A stretch of DNA of 64,000 nt from Ustilaginoidea virens (lineage: Eukaryota > Ascomycota > Sordariomycetes > Hypocreales > Clavicipitaceae). The translations under genes and the position numbers were made by a program. This document shows positions 44,906 through 57,400 of the stretch, one piece after another. Below the pieces are notes generated by a model. The model was not told the origin of the DNA and did no database searches. It was given only the letters and a program-made list of their open reading frames with translations. The stretch's first letter is position 1, and the number at the start of each line of letters is the position of its first letter. The stretch is from positions 1,426,001 through 1,490,000 of the forward strand of contig NC_057319.1 in assembly GCF_000687475.1 (NCBI RefSeq), read 5' to 3'.

Positions 44906-46132
44906 GGTTTGTCGGACGAGCCTAGGCAGTCAGTGCGAGGGCATGCATTTGTCCCTTGACTCACGCCTGGGTCTTGAAAACCTTGCGCGCGTCTTTTTGT
45001 TTACACTTTTTTTTTTTCTTTTTTTTCTTTTTTTATCTTTTTTTTTCTTTCTTGCATCCATTTTCCTCGCCTTCCGATCTACCTGCACGACGGGACGGCG
45101 TTCACAGCACGGCGGGGCGCGGCGCCAGCAGAAGCGTGACTTTTTCAACAAAAAGCTTTTACACCACCACTAACTACACAGACGCAAACGACCCGATTGG
45201 CCTGGCAAACGGCAAACGGCAAACGGCAAGCGGGCGACGGCGACGTTGGACCGGGGCATAAAGGGGCACCGGGGTCGGGGCACCGGGGCTCCTGCTCTCT
45301 CGAAACAACGACAGAGACAGGTTTTTTTTGATTTTTTTCCTTCTTCTTCTTCTGATTTTTCTCGCAGCGCAAAATGCAGTGCAATGCAACGCATTCCACA
45401 CACTTTTTAAAAAAAAAATACACAACATCTCAACGATACCCCGCCTATGCACAGCCAGATGTGTTTTAGACACGCAAAGAAGGACACGCAAAGAAAGACA
45501 CGTGACGAAAACAAGACGAAAACAAAACGAAACAAAATAAAATAAAGAGGGAAAGAAAAAAAAAAAAAAAACAGACGAGGGCAAAGGGGTGGAGGAGGAG
45601 GAAGCGGCTTGACGCAACGCAGGTGGCTTTGTATCCAGGCTGCATGCCGGCACGCCCGGGGGGAACCGACTAGATACCTAGGCAGCGAGCGGCCACGGCC
45701 GGATGGGAGCAGAGTACCTGGGGCAGACAGCTTGACGACGCATGGTTTTGACGACTGGGCCGCTTGCGTGAAAACTGTGTGTGGTGCTGGCCCTGACGGC
45801 AGACTGGCTTTGCTTGCCTCGTCCCGGCTGCGTGGTGACGCGACGTGACGCGACGAGACGAGACGTGACGAGACGCCAGCAGGACATGGCTTCCTGTCCA
45901 TGGAAGTAGCGCAACTACGCCAACTCGCCAACTCGCCATTCATGCCGTCGCGATACTGTAGCCGTCCACGTAGCCTAGCTGGAGCTTGGAGCTGGCCCGT
46001 GAACCAGCGCAACCTGCCCGCCGCCACGACACGCCGCGCCACGCCACCATGAGCCAGGCCAGAGCAAGGCAGGGCAAGGGCAAGGGCAAGGGCAGCACAG
46101 GGTTCGCAATCCACACGACGCCTTGCTCGCAC

Positions 46133-46163
<31 letters not shown>

Positions 46164-46220
46164 AAATCAACTTCCAACTTTCCATCAAAGCCCCTGGCAT
46201 CATATCGTACACGGCCCCCC
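44906..46220. other. Convergent intergenic region
   Basis: About 1.3 kb with T-rich stretches at 45007-45050, AAACGGC repeats at about 45209-45229, an A run at about 45557-45572, GACGAGACGTGAC-type repeats at 45836-45875, and (GCT)n at about 46135-46162. No gene is supported. Confidence 0.55.
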
Positions 46221-46649
46221 CTACCCTTCCCAGCCGTAGTCGTCGCCAACCTCGTAATCCATGTTCACGGGCCTTTCCTCCTCCCGCACCTGCTCCTCGC
46301 GCGGCTCCTCGGGCCCGTCGTCGTCGATCCCGGCCGTGGCGTCGCCCGTGCCGCTGACGCTGACGCTGACGCTGGCGCTGGCGCCGGCCCCGACGCCCGA
46401 CAGCCACGATAGCTCGAGCCTGCCCTCCACGCCGGGCAGCTCGTTGCCGTGGAGGCTGGAGTAGAACTTCTCGGCGGTTTTGCGGTCCCGGAAGGAGACG
46501 TGCGTCACGGTCGGGGTGGTGTGGACGGATTCGAATTCCCCGAGGTTCTGGACAAGGTCCCTCGATTAGAGCGTGGTTGAAGAGGGGGGAACGAGGAGAA
46601 GAAAGGGAATCGGGCGAAAGAGTAGTAGAGATGGAAGGCAACAAACAAA

Positions 46650-46684
<35 letters not shown>

Positions 46685-48508
46685 GGTCCAGCCTGTTCTT
46701 CAACGTACCAGCAAAAAGTGGCGCAGCCGCTCGTCCTTGTCCGACGCGGTAAAGTCAACCCCCGTGACGGCCAGCTTCTTCGGCCGATTGTCCAGCGAAA
46801 ACTGCGAGTAGGCGGCGTGTCTGCCCGCCTGTGCGCTGAACGAGCCTCTCCCCCGATACGCCGATGCTCTGCCCCGGTGCCCGCCACGCCCCCGATGATA
46901 CGCCGCCGCCTGGCCGGCATGGCGGCTCGAATCGTCGGCGGCGGCGTTGGGGTCGAGGCCCAGCATCTTTGCCTCTTGCTCCAGGGCGGCCAGCTTGGCG
47001 CGCAGCATGTCGGCTCCCGACGCGCTGGGCGAAGCTTCCTTGCCGCCGCCGAGCTTCCCGGCCAGCTTGGCCTGTAGTCGTTCCGCCTCGGCCTGGTGCT
47101 TCGACAACAGCTCCTGCTGTTTCCTCTCCAGCTCTTGCCGCTGCTTTTCGAGCGCGCTTCGCTTGTCCTCCCGCTCCTTGTACGCCTTTTGGGCTTCTTC
47201 CTGCCTTCGCTGAAACTCTTCCATGTCGATGCCGGGCTCGGCATCCGCCGCCTCGTTGCCGGAACCAGGGGCGAGCTTGGTCCCGTTGGCGGGCGTCACC
47301 GGCACCGGCCCCGACGGTGGCAGTTTCTCCTTGTCGTCCTTGTACCAGAACACCTTGACGAAGCGGTTGTCGAATATGACGCTGGGTGAGCGGTAGGCAT
47401 TGTTGGCCGAAGCCCAGGTTTCGAACTTGACAATGGCCAGGTGCTTGTATGGCTGCATCGATACTTGGCAGATGTTGCCAAACTGGGAGAAGAAACCCCG
47501 GACCTGGTCCTCGCTAAAGTGCTCCTCGGGAATGTTCTCGACGACAATGGTGGTTTTCGAGTGATCGGTGACGGGCCCTTCCGCCGAAAAGGGAGCCCGC
47601 GCGCCTCCCTTGCGTCCTCCTCTCTGCTTGCCCCTGGCAGGCCAACCAGGCGCTGCTGCGTCTGGCGTCTGAAGCACGTTCATCATGGCCTTGGCAGGGT
47701 CGTATTCTATGCCTTTGTCAGTGCGTCCCCCTTGCGCGCGCGGGTAAGCGTCTACAGTCGCAACGGGCAACAACCAAACCTACCGTCTTTGGATAACATG
47801 GCATCATCTCCACCATGACCATGGTCAAAGACGCACGTGCTTCCCCTCGAGCAATACCCCTTGGTATCGAAATCTCGACATCTCCCCTTCTTCTTTGGCA
47901 GACCGCCCATGCCATCTGCCCGTTCGCTGAATGCCCAATCGTGCAGTGGGGGAAGCGGCGGAAAAGACAGCCCCATGGCTTGCATTCGCATCATGAATTC
48001 CATGGGGTTGTCGGTATCAAAGGGCGCCATCATCATGCTCATGGGATATTGAAAGCCGTAGGGATTGTGTCCATCGTCGGCTCGGCCGCGTCGTCCGCGA
48101 CGTGCCTGCTTGACTGCGCGCCCAGCAGCAGGAGCTCCCGCTCCCCTGGTCCCGTCTGCAGCAACGTCAGAGGCAGGGCCGCTTTGGTCATGGTAGCGTC
48201 GTTTCCTCAAAGATTCAGGGCTTGCTGCTGTCTGCGTGGCTGGCGCAGGCGGGAGGATGGAGCCCCTCGGAGTTTGCGTAGGGGGTCTTGTCGGTGGTGG
48301 TTGTGGTGGTTGCGGTGGTCGTGCTGGTCGTGCTGGTTGTGGTTGTGGTTTTGGTGCTGCAGCTTGTGGTAACGGTGGCGGCGGCGGCGCGCCGGGAATG
48401 TATGATTTATAGGTTATGGCCTGGAAGACGTCATCCAGAAACTGCTTCGGATCTGTGGCTCGCAAATACGAATTCAGCGGACCAGCCCAGCCCCCCGTCG
48501 AAGCATCG

Positions 48509-48554
<46 letters not shown>

Positions 48555-48883
48555 GCAAAGCAGACGGGGGCCGAGGCGTACGCACCTTCGGTCAGGAAGT
48601 CCGGGATTTCCTGCTCGCACAGCCTTCTCACGCTCTCCCTGTCGCCGTCGTGCTTCAGCAAGGCAATGACATAATCTGCCAGAACGTCCGAGTCGGCATC
48701 CGACCTAAAAAAAATTTTAAAAAAATTTTTTTTTTTTTTTGGCGCGCTCGCGTTAGTCGAGGCTGCTTCCTGCACGGGCCATAGTCACTCTCGCCAGCGA
48801 GCCTTGTTCAAAACGTACGTGTCTTCGATGCGCTTCACTATCCACGCCTTGAGAAGCGGCGCGTCGTCTTCCGGGAACAACAT
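46221..48883 (-). CDS. rmn1: RBM26/27-type RNA-binding protein: PWI-like, CCCH zinc finger, two RRMs (Rmn1-like)
   Basis: Five exons: 48819-48883, 48586-48704, 47784-48452, 46709-47706 and 46221-46547; every junction keeps phase, giving 725 residues. The N-terminal PWI-like helical domain (about 1-75) reads LLKAWIVKRIEDT, VLADYVIALLKHD, LCEQEIPDFLTE and QFLDDVFQAITYKSYIP. A Pro-rich linker and basic patch follow. The CCCH finger at 253-272 has C-x8-C-x5-C-x3-H. RRM1 is at about 334-405 (TTIVVENIPEEHFSEDQV), a Glu/Lys coiled coil at about 443-503, an RGG-like patch (HRGRGGHRGRASAYRGRG) near 560, and RRM2 at about 588-660. The tail is acidic. This order matches human RBM26/27 and S. pombe Rmn1, a partner of the Mtl1-Red1 (MTREC) nuclear RNA surveillance complex; I infer that role. 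The acceptor of exon 3 was placed after the poly-T tract because only then does the PWI domain read through. Confidence 0.86.
48509..48552 (-). repeat. 44-nt A/T homopolymer within an intron of the RBM26/27-type gene
   Basis: A run of A on the plus strand, read as T in the transcript, inside intron 48453-48585 and about 56 bases before the chosen acceptor. Confidence 0.9.
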
Positions 48884-49859
48884 GGCAGACGAGTCGCGAT
48901 TGCGGGCAGCCTCTCCGTGTCGGACTGCAGGCCAGGCGGCGCGATATTGACCATTCGGCGGTTCAGCAGGACGACATGATGGCCCCGGGACGAAGGCTTT
49001 GCGGAGGCAACATGTTGGCTGGTGCAAGTCTGGTGCAAGTCTGGTGCAAGTTTGGTGCAAGCCGGTGCGACAATTGGTTGGGCTGGCCGCTGGAGCCTGG
49101 CAGGACCTAGTCCTGAGGGGCGCCTACCATTGGCTGGACTGGACCCGGTCGCATTCGAGCAACAAGGCTCGTTTCGAAGCATTGAACCTAAATAAAACAT
49201 CAAACCCAAAACTCCCGATATATTCGGATAAGAGTATTTTATTTATTGGTTTGATTTATTGACTCCCCGCGGAGTCCTTGAGAGCCCGTGCAATGCACTT
49301 CGCATTGTGGATTGCGCAGAACACGGAACACGGAACACGGAACACGGAACACGCTCGTTCGTTTCATCAAGCGGTGGGATGATGCGACTTTCCAAGCCCC
49401 AGCACAACTCCTTCCCAGTACCGAGTGCTCGCCTTTTCCCCCTTTATTTTTCCTCATCTTTTTTTTTTTTCAGTCAAAGACAAAGGGGGAAGATTTATTT
49501 TTTTTCTTTCTTTCATCTTTCACATTCAATGGATCTGAGACGACAAAACTACATAAATGGTAAAAAGAACAAAACAAAACAAAGAGAAAAACAAAAAAAA
49601 AAAAAAAAAGGCCGGACCCAGCTTCCTGTGATAACAGCCTCAACCTTGCATTCGGTTGCTTTTTTTTCCCTCGTTTCATTTGCCCAGTCGGCTGGCTGGC
49701 CTGTGACACACCCCGCCGCCTTCAATGCTCCTCGGAGTGGCCACCTTCGGGGTTCCGCGAGGAAAGCACCCCCTTACCTTTGCCAGCAGCTGGCAAACAA
49801 GACGCGCCGACAACGTCTTCGGCACGGCACATGATTCTATCGGCACCTTGGAGAGCCTT
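48884..49859. other. Intergenic region between the RBM26/27-type and EF2 genes
   Basis: Contains an 11-base tandem repeat TCTGGTGCAAG at about 49018-49062, an eight-base repeat CGGAACAC at about 49324-49351, and A- and T-rich runs at 49462-49510 and 49591-49608 near the EF2 3' end. No gene is seen. Confidence 0.55.
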
Positions 49860-52800
49860 TTACAGCTTATCATAGTACTGGAATCGACAGTGTTAGCTTT
49901 GGGCCCCCCATCCGCGCCAACCCGCCAACCCGCAACAAAATGGAGGAGAAGCAAAAATCTACTTACGTTCTCAACGCCGGGAACTTCAACCTTGATACCC
50001 TTGCGCTTACGCATCTCCGTGACAATGGTGCCCACCTTGGAGGTGGCGTCGAGAGGAGAGCCACCAGGCAGGACCTGCCAGTGGTCAAACACGGACTGAG
50101 GAAAGGCCTGACCAGATGTAGCTTGACGCAGGTCACCGTTGAAGCCAAAAGACTCCAAGACAGGCAGGTAGGCCTTGATGTTGAACAGAGGGGTACCAGG
50201 ACGCTGCTCCTCGTTGAACACGTGGCCACGACGACGGGTGAGGACACCGTACACGCCACCCATGGCCTGCTCAGGCACCTGGATCTCGACAAGGTACACG
50301 GGCTCGAGCAGCGCAGGCTCGGCCAACAGTGTCGAGGCGTACAGGACACGACGAGCAGTGGGGATGATCTGACCTCCACCGCGGTGAATGGCGTCGGCGT
50401 GAAGGGTTACATCGAGGATGTTGAAGCGGATGGAGCGCATGGGCTCCTCGGCAACCGGACCCTCGCGGGAGGCCCACTGGAAGCCGGAGACGACCGAGTC
50501 CTTGATTTCGTTGAGGTACTGGACAGCCTTTGTCTGGTCAACCAGCAAGTTGGCACCAGTGCCGTCAGGACCAAACGTCCAAATCTTTCGGGCATCCGTG
50601 ACATCCCAGCCAAAGTCGTCGGCCAGAACACGGGCGCGAGCCTTGAAGTCGTCACGGGCCGACACCTTGCCGTTCTCAATCGCCAGGGACAGCTCTTCCG
50701 CGATGGGCTCGGCAACCATGTACAGACGGTTGTGCTTGTTGGGGGACTTGGACAGAGCAGTCATGCTGGACTTGCCCTGGACAGTCTCGCGATATTGGAC
50801 GACGGGGTCCGAGATGATGAGGGGGACACCAGCGTGGTCCTCCTCGAGATCCTTCAAGCAAATCTCGAGATGCAGCTCACCGGCACCGGCGACAATGTGC
50901 TCACCAGACTCGGACGTCATCGTCAGGACGCAAGGGTCCGACTTGGAGAGACGCTTCAGACCTTCGACCAGCTTGGGCAGGTCCTGGGCATTCTTGACTT
51001 GGACCGAACGCTGCACGACGGGGGAGACGGAGAACTTCATGACCTTGAGGTTGTGAGCAGTATCGGACGTGGTAAGGGTACCGGACTTGAGCAGGAACTG
51101 GTCGATGCCGACCAGACCGACAATGTTACCGGCAGGCATGTCGTCAATGGGCTCCACCTTGCCACCCATCATGAGAACCGTGCGCTGGATGGCCTTGATG
51201 AAAAGATCCTCCTTCTTGCCGGGGACGTAGTTGGGACCCTGGATGCGGACCTTGAGGCCAGAACGGACAGTGCCGGAGAAGACACGGCCAAAGGCGTAGA
51301 ATCGACCCTTGTCCGAGGTGGGCACCATCTTGGAAACGTAGAGCATGAGAGGACCCTTGGGGTTGCAGTCACGGATACCCATGGCGGCATCGTCATCCAA
51401 GGGACCCTCGTACAGCGTCTCGGCACGGTACTTCTGGGCAGTAACGGGGGAAGGAAGGTGCAGAATCATCATCTCCAGCAACGAGTCAGCGGCGGGCAGG
51501 AAAGTTCGCATCACCACCTTGAGCAGCTGCTTGCCCTCCTTCTGGCGATCCTCGGCGCTGAGCTTGAGCTGCAACTTCTCGAGAAGGCTGGTAACCTCGT
51601 CGTTCTTGAAGTTCATGACGGCGTTGAAGATCTTGAAGATGGGATCCAAGATGAACTGGTTAAAGGCACGCTCAAGGGGCTTGCCCTCGTAGGTACCGCT
51701 CTTGGTCCACTTCTTGGTGTGGGGGTTGAAGTAGTTGTCACCCTTTTTGATGTGTCAGTAAATAAACAACAAAATTCGTGCCATCGTGGGAAAAAAGGGA
51801 GAAGAAGAAAAAAAGGGGCCAAGGAGCCGCAAAAGCTTCTCGTGCGTACTTACCCAGAGACGCTCCATCATCTTGTTCTTGTCCACGCCGAACTTCTTGG
51901 CGTATCGGACAGCAAACTGACGAACGGTAAAGGCCCAGCCGTGCAGACCGGAGCCGAAAGCGATGGTGCCCTTATAAGGGTAGACCTGGACGTCACCCAG
52001 AGTCTTGTCGAAATAGGTGGAAATGATGACGTTGACGGACTCAATGGTTCGGGAGAATGACTGGTACAGGTCCTCCTTGGAGACCTGAAGCTCGAGAAGA
52101 GCGCGGTCGACCTTGTTGATGATGACAACGGGCTTAATACGCTCACCCAGAGCCTGTCGGAGCACAGTCTCGGTCTGGACACACACACCTTCGACGGTGT
52201 CGACGACAACGAGGGCACCATCAGTGACACGGAGGGCTGCCGTGACTTCAGATGAGAAATCGACGTGACCGGGCGAATCAATCAAGTTGATTAAGAAATC
52301 CTGGCCGTCCGTCTTCTGACCAACAATGTCCTTGATATCCTCGGGGTCGTCAAGGCGACCGTACAGAGAGATGGCAGTCGACTTGATGGTGATGCCACGC
52401 TCCTGCTCGTCGGCACGAGTATCAGTTGCTCGAGCATCGCCGGCCTTTGCGGTGGATATGATGCCGGCCTTGGCGAGCAGGGAGTCGGTCAAGGTGGATT
52501 TGCCGTGATCGACGTGGGCAATGACGGACATGTTACGGACATTGCTGGGCTTGTCCATAAGGGTACGGATCTCGTCAATGGTGAAGCTAGATTGCAACGA
52601 AATAGCATGGTCAGCGACAGGCTCCCGATTTGATATTGTTCATCCATAGCTTTCCGGGTGTTTCCCGACGCTTCCTTCTCTTCCCAAGACACTTGTTGGA
52701 GCTGGGCAACCTGGCTCTGGCAGGGTACATCTAGGTCAAGTAGCTTATCTCCGGGCGGGGTTCAAGAAGGATTCAAAACATGCCGTGGGGAGGCAACCTC

Positions 52801-52940
52801 GCACAGCCAGAGAAAATTCTGCTACCCATTACACGTTTGGCGCGGCCAATGAAATGGCAGGACACCAACAATCGAAGAGAGGCCACTCCGAGAAAGGAGA
52901 GTACAGAGGGAAGGGATGGTTACTGCACTTACTTGACCAT
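49860..52940 (-). CDS. eft2: Translation elongation factor 2
   Basis: Exons are 52933-52940 (8 nt, ATGGTCAA), 51854-52586, 49967-51742 and 49860-49877 (18 nt, coding YYDKL and stop), with introns of 346, 111 and 89 nt. The product is 844 residues, the expected EF2 length. It starts MVNFTIDEIR. G-domain motifs are AHVDHGKS (26-33), the effector region [24 protein letters not shown] and NKVD. The C-terminal translocation domain carries [12 protein letters not shown], whose second His is the residue modified to diphthamide in eukaryotes. It catalyses GTP-driven translocation of tRNA and mRNA on the cytosolic ribosome. The long first intron near the start codon is typical of highly expressed fungal translation genes. 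Codon use is strongly biased, which opens a 706-codon false frame on the opposite strand. Confidence 0.98.
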
Positions 52941-54457
52941 TTTGGCGGTGTTGTTGAGGGCGACCTCGCTATGTGTTTGTTGATGTAGGGGGGAAAAAAG
53001 CCTTTGCTGTCGCTGAGCAAAGCGGGGTTGAAGATTTCACCCCACGTTCACGTCTTTAGTACTCTGCTTTGGGAGCAAGAGAGTTGGCCACCTGAGGAAG
53101 GATGACTCAACGACGCAACAAGGTTCAAACTGACGAGGTGCGCAAGAGAGACAGCGATACTGCCACTCTTTTTTTGAAAAATCGTCCCTTGAGGGGTATT
53201 GGAGGTGGTGGGAGGGGGAGGGGAGAGTAGCGGGACGAGGAAGGTGGAAAATGTGACCTGGCCTTGGCCTGGTCTGGGTGGTCTGGGTGTGAAAAAACTG
53301 GCGGCGGGTGGGGCAGAAAATCAAATCCAGCCTGGACTCGCTCGCTCCTTCTCTGCAGTAGTGTGTGATAGCAGTTGTCTGTGCCTGCCTGTTGAATCCC
53401 CGTGTTGATTCCCCGTCTGCCGCAGCCATCAACGGGCCGGGAATTGTAAGTGGCAGCTGCTGGCTACATCTGCCCTGCTTGGTCATGCGAAGCTAGAATT
53501 CAATTCACCATTGTTTATTTGCCTGCCGCCGCGAGCAACCGCCGTTATCAGCTCTCCCCTCCCGGGTTCCACCGAGCGACAGAACGACAGAACGACAGAA
53601 CGACAGAACGACAAAACGACAGAACGACAGCAGCGGCCACCAAACTCCAGAGCAGTGAGCCGGCTCCCTTGGGCAATCTTTGCACTCGCGCGGATGGCAA
53701 GTTCTGCATCCACATGTTGGCCCTCGCAAAAATGGTTCAAAATCCCATCCATCCAGGGCCACAAGAGTTGGCAGGGTAGGTGGGGCAACTCTGACTCTGA
53801 AAGCAGACATATTGATAGGAACCCCGCCCCATGCCCCCGCCGTCACGCCGTGGTGGTTGTCGACGCCGCGGGGCATTGACGAGGGTCAGAGGGCAACAAC
53901 CCTCCACCCACCCACTCAACTGTCTGACCTTGACTCGAATTCAGAGGTACATATAGAGGTTCAGAGGTGGGCAAGCTACCGGGCCCAGCCAGCTTCCGAA
54001 TTTGTTGATGGATTCTGGCTCGAAACTGATTCTGTCGTCATTGTGAAGTCTTTTTTTTTTAACTTTGCTTGGCCGCGAGACTCTTGCATCGGGCCATGGA
54101 AACTGACATGTTTTTTAATTCTACAGTGAATTTTCTTTCCAATATTGGCCATAGGAACAGGTTGAACTTCTGGAGGACTCGTCTCTACCTCGGTACTTAA
54201 TCATGACTCATCCATCGTCCACGGCAACCAATCGCCGTCCAAGGTCTCACTCAACCACAGTCATCTCGGTCAGAGTGAAATGCCCTTTTCGCTCGTTTCT
54301 CTATTTGTGATTGTGATTTACAGAATTTTTTTTTGGCAATGTTACAGCAGCGGCAGCTTTCAAGCAGAGCCGGATCCATTTACTCCCATTCGTTGAGCGC
54401 CATCCATCGCGCTACATGCGACGCTCACATCGGTGGCTCTGGCTCCCCGCGAGGAGG
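52941..54457. other. EF2 promoter side and Csf1 3' flank
   Basis: About 1.5 kb with no gene seen. A ten-base repeat ACAGAACGAC lies at about 53578-53628. The EF2 leader and promoter must lie in the left part; pyrimidine-rich strings on the minus strand at about 53205-53230 are compatible with this. Confidence 0.55.
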
Positions 54458-57400
54458 TCAAGAGGAACCCAGAATCCGTGAATACGCGTCCTCCACCTCA
54501 CCTGCTAGCTCCAGTAGCGACACAATAACAATCTGATGCGTCAAGTTGGGAAGCCTGTCTCGGTGCAAACCGATCCACTCCAGCGGTGGTGTTGCCTCTC
54601 CCATATCTCGGAGCTGCGGAGTCTCAATCACTGGCGGCTCCAGGGCTAGATAGTCAAACTTGGATTGCGGCACGTTCACCTCGGCCGTGATCTTTTGCTT
54701 TTCGCCTTCTGCTTCTGGAACTCCCGTTATTTTGACTGCCGTCATGGGCAGTTGCCGACCCCAGATTTGTTCCAACGACTTGGAGTGGTTGGCCCACATG
54801 CCCCGGATGTAGCTGATGCGAGAGTAGTTCCATCCCACCTCCACCTTGCCCTCAAACGTGCTCTTGAACAGATAGTCAATGTGGTTGCTCGATGGTTTCT
54901 GCCAAGTCTCCATCGCCGCTTCGACACGGGGCACCTTGAGAATCGTGCCGCCGCGTGATCCCGTTGACCTCTGCACAACGTCTTCCACCGTCATCTCGCT
55001 CATGGTTTTCGGTGCTTCCGCGTCTCGCACCCCCGCAAGGCCTATCCGCAATTGGCCCAGCGTCATGCGGAGAACGCTGTGAAGGCGTCGCTGCTCGATG
55101 CTGGCTGCAAACCGAGCGTGCGCGTTGAGTGCTTCCATCTTGAACACCTGATGGTCGGAAAATGTGCTTGGAAACACGCCGAGGTTCAGTGCTCTCAAGT
55201 TAACCACGACGTCGGTATCCAGCGAAATCGGGGACTTGGACAACGTGTCATCCACTGGCAGCTTCGGCGCAACAGAGTATCGGTGCAATGCCCCTCGTGA
55301 TGTGATGGACCTTCGCTTCGTAAACCTCTCAATCTCCCTCAGTGACGATTCAAAGTTCTCCCGCCTCTCCTGAACGAGCTTCTGCAGCGCTTGATAGAGA
55401 GCAACCCCCTGTGCTGCCGAAGTCGTGGTCCCGAATACTTGAACTGCTTCACCGTCGAAAATGGCTATCAAGCGATCGCCGTTTCCGTCCTTTGCTTCTC
55501 GAACATTGTACATCAGGAATTCGAGCGATGTGACGTCGGCCACCAGAAAAGCCTGGTAGTCAAAGGCAACTTTGGCTCGGAGCGCGTTGAACGCAAGGGA
55601 ACCCTGGACAAGAGGCGTTTCATTGAGAGCTTCCTCGCGGCGAGGCCAATGGATGGACGATCGCACTCTAAAGTCCTGCAGCGCAATAAAGCCGCTCAAG
55701 CGGCCGCTGCACTCCACCCCGACCTTTTGAAAGCCGAGACACAGATTCTGCTCCCAATCCGATGTCTTCTTCGACGATATCCAGAAGTCGTTGATTTGAA
55801 ATGATGATCTACCGATGGCCTGGCCCAAGTCTACGCTGACGTCAAGCGCGGCAATAGATATCGTAGCTGTCCAGGGAAAAGCTGCCGTGGCAGCAACTTC
55901 TTGGTATCGCTGCACGAGATGTGTCTGAGACGTCTCGACCGGCATCTCCGGAACCACCACTGCTGATTTCTGACGTAGCTCTTCCGGATACCAGATTTCG
56001 CGGAAAAGGAGAAAATCTTGCACTTGCTTGGCGTTGATTGAGATTTTCATCGGGCTGACGCTGAGAATAGCAGACACGCCGCTCGTACCGCTGAAGTGCT
56101 TGTTGTTCATAAAGGAGATGGTGACGGAATCCAAGTCAAAGTTGGCGGTGGAATCCCGCGAGTACACGTGCTGCACCGAGGCCCGTGGTCTCGTTACGAC
56201 TCCGGAAATGGCAAAGAAGTTGCCTTGCTCCTGAGACGTGACGGTATTCATTGTAAAATACATGTGGTCGAAGCAAGCCGTGGCAGAAACTCTTGCTATC
56301 GGTTGGCAGCTCAAGGAAAATTCCTGCCGACAGATTCGTAGACCCAGGTTCAACCTGAGCCGTCCTAGGACAGCACTAGGGTCTGCAGTGAGGAACTTAT
56401 CCTCCTCTCCAGACTTGGTCGGCTTCATCTTCGGCCGCTCCGGCTGTTCTGCTTGGAGGGTTTTCTCAGCATCATCGCTCACCACCTGCTTCACCGAGGA
56501 CAGCATGTCCAAAACCAGGGGAACCACCGAAGGGTAAAGGATGTTGCTAGAGGCATCGATCTTGATCTCCGCAAAGAGAGAAGGGTCGTCATTGCCGTCG
56601 TCACGATACTCCGCTTTCCATGCCAGGCCCGGGGTCCGCAAAACAGCACCTGACCCGGAGTCATCCGCACTAAATTGGCCGTACTTGCCTGCCAATGAGG
56701 GTTGGCAATACTTTGAATCCGCTGCGGCACCTGTTGCGTTCCTCTTTGTTGATAAATAGACAACAGCTCCAGCGAAATCCGCATCTACTAGCAAGCTTTC
56801 CAGTCTCTTGTTTTTGAACATGCTGCGCTGCCGAGTCTGCGGGCTAGAATGCTCCAACTTTCTCGATGCCACGTCTTCTGGTGCTCCAGGATGTTCAGTC
56901 GTCCACTGAGCGGACGCAGTCTGCACATTTCTCATCGACAAGGATATTGACTGTATGAGGCTTGCAGCCGGGATTATGAAACCTGAAGTCAAACGAAGAT
57001 CAAGAGAATCTCCGACAGCGTGGAAAGCCATGCGGCGAGCATTTTGAGAAGAAACGTAGCCGACGTTAAACATGAATTCCGGTAGTAAAGCCGAGTGCAG
57101 AGACCGGATGGTCTTGTCCTGCCCAGGAGGCACAGTTTGAAGCATAAAGTCTTTGATCGTCAGCCGAGCTGATCTCCTCGTTCGCGTGCCAAACTCGATA
57201 AGCTTGATAGACAAGACCAGGTCTTCCTTGGCGATGTCCTGGTCAACGGACTGTTCGGTCACCCCCCAGCACATTCGAATATTGCGAATTTCAAACCTGT
57301 ACGTTATTGACGACAAAACGGATTCCAACAAGTCCGCATCTCCGTCCCAGTCTTCTTCATTGATCTTTATTTTTGGTTTGGTTTGTCTGAGCTTCCGAAG

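Noticed and set aside
45407..47244. Minus-strand open frame of 434 codons
   Set aside because: Crosses the end of the RBM26/27-type gene in a wrong frame and runs through homopolymers and 3' flank; Arg-rich with no motif.
49940..52060. Open frame of 706 codons on the plus strand
   Set aside because: It lies antisense to the EF2 exons and crosses the EF2 intron. It results from the strong codon bias of EF2 and has no recognisable domain.
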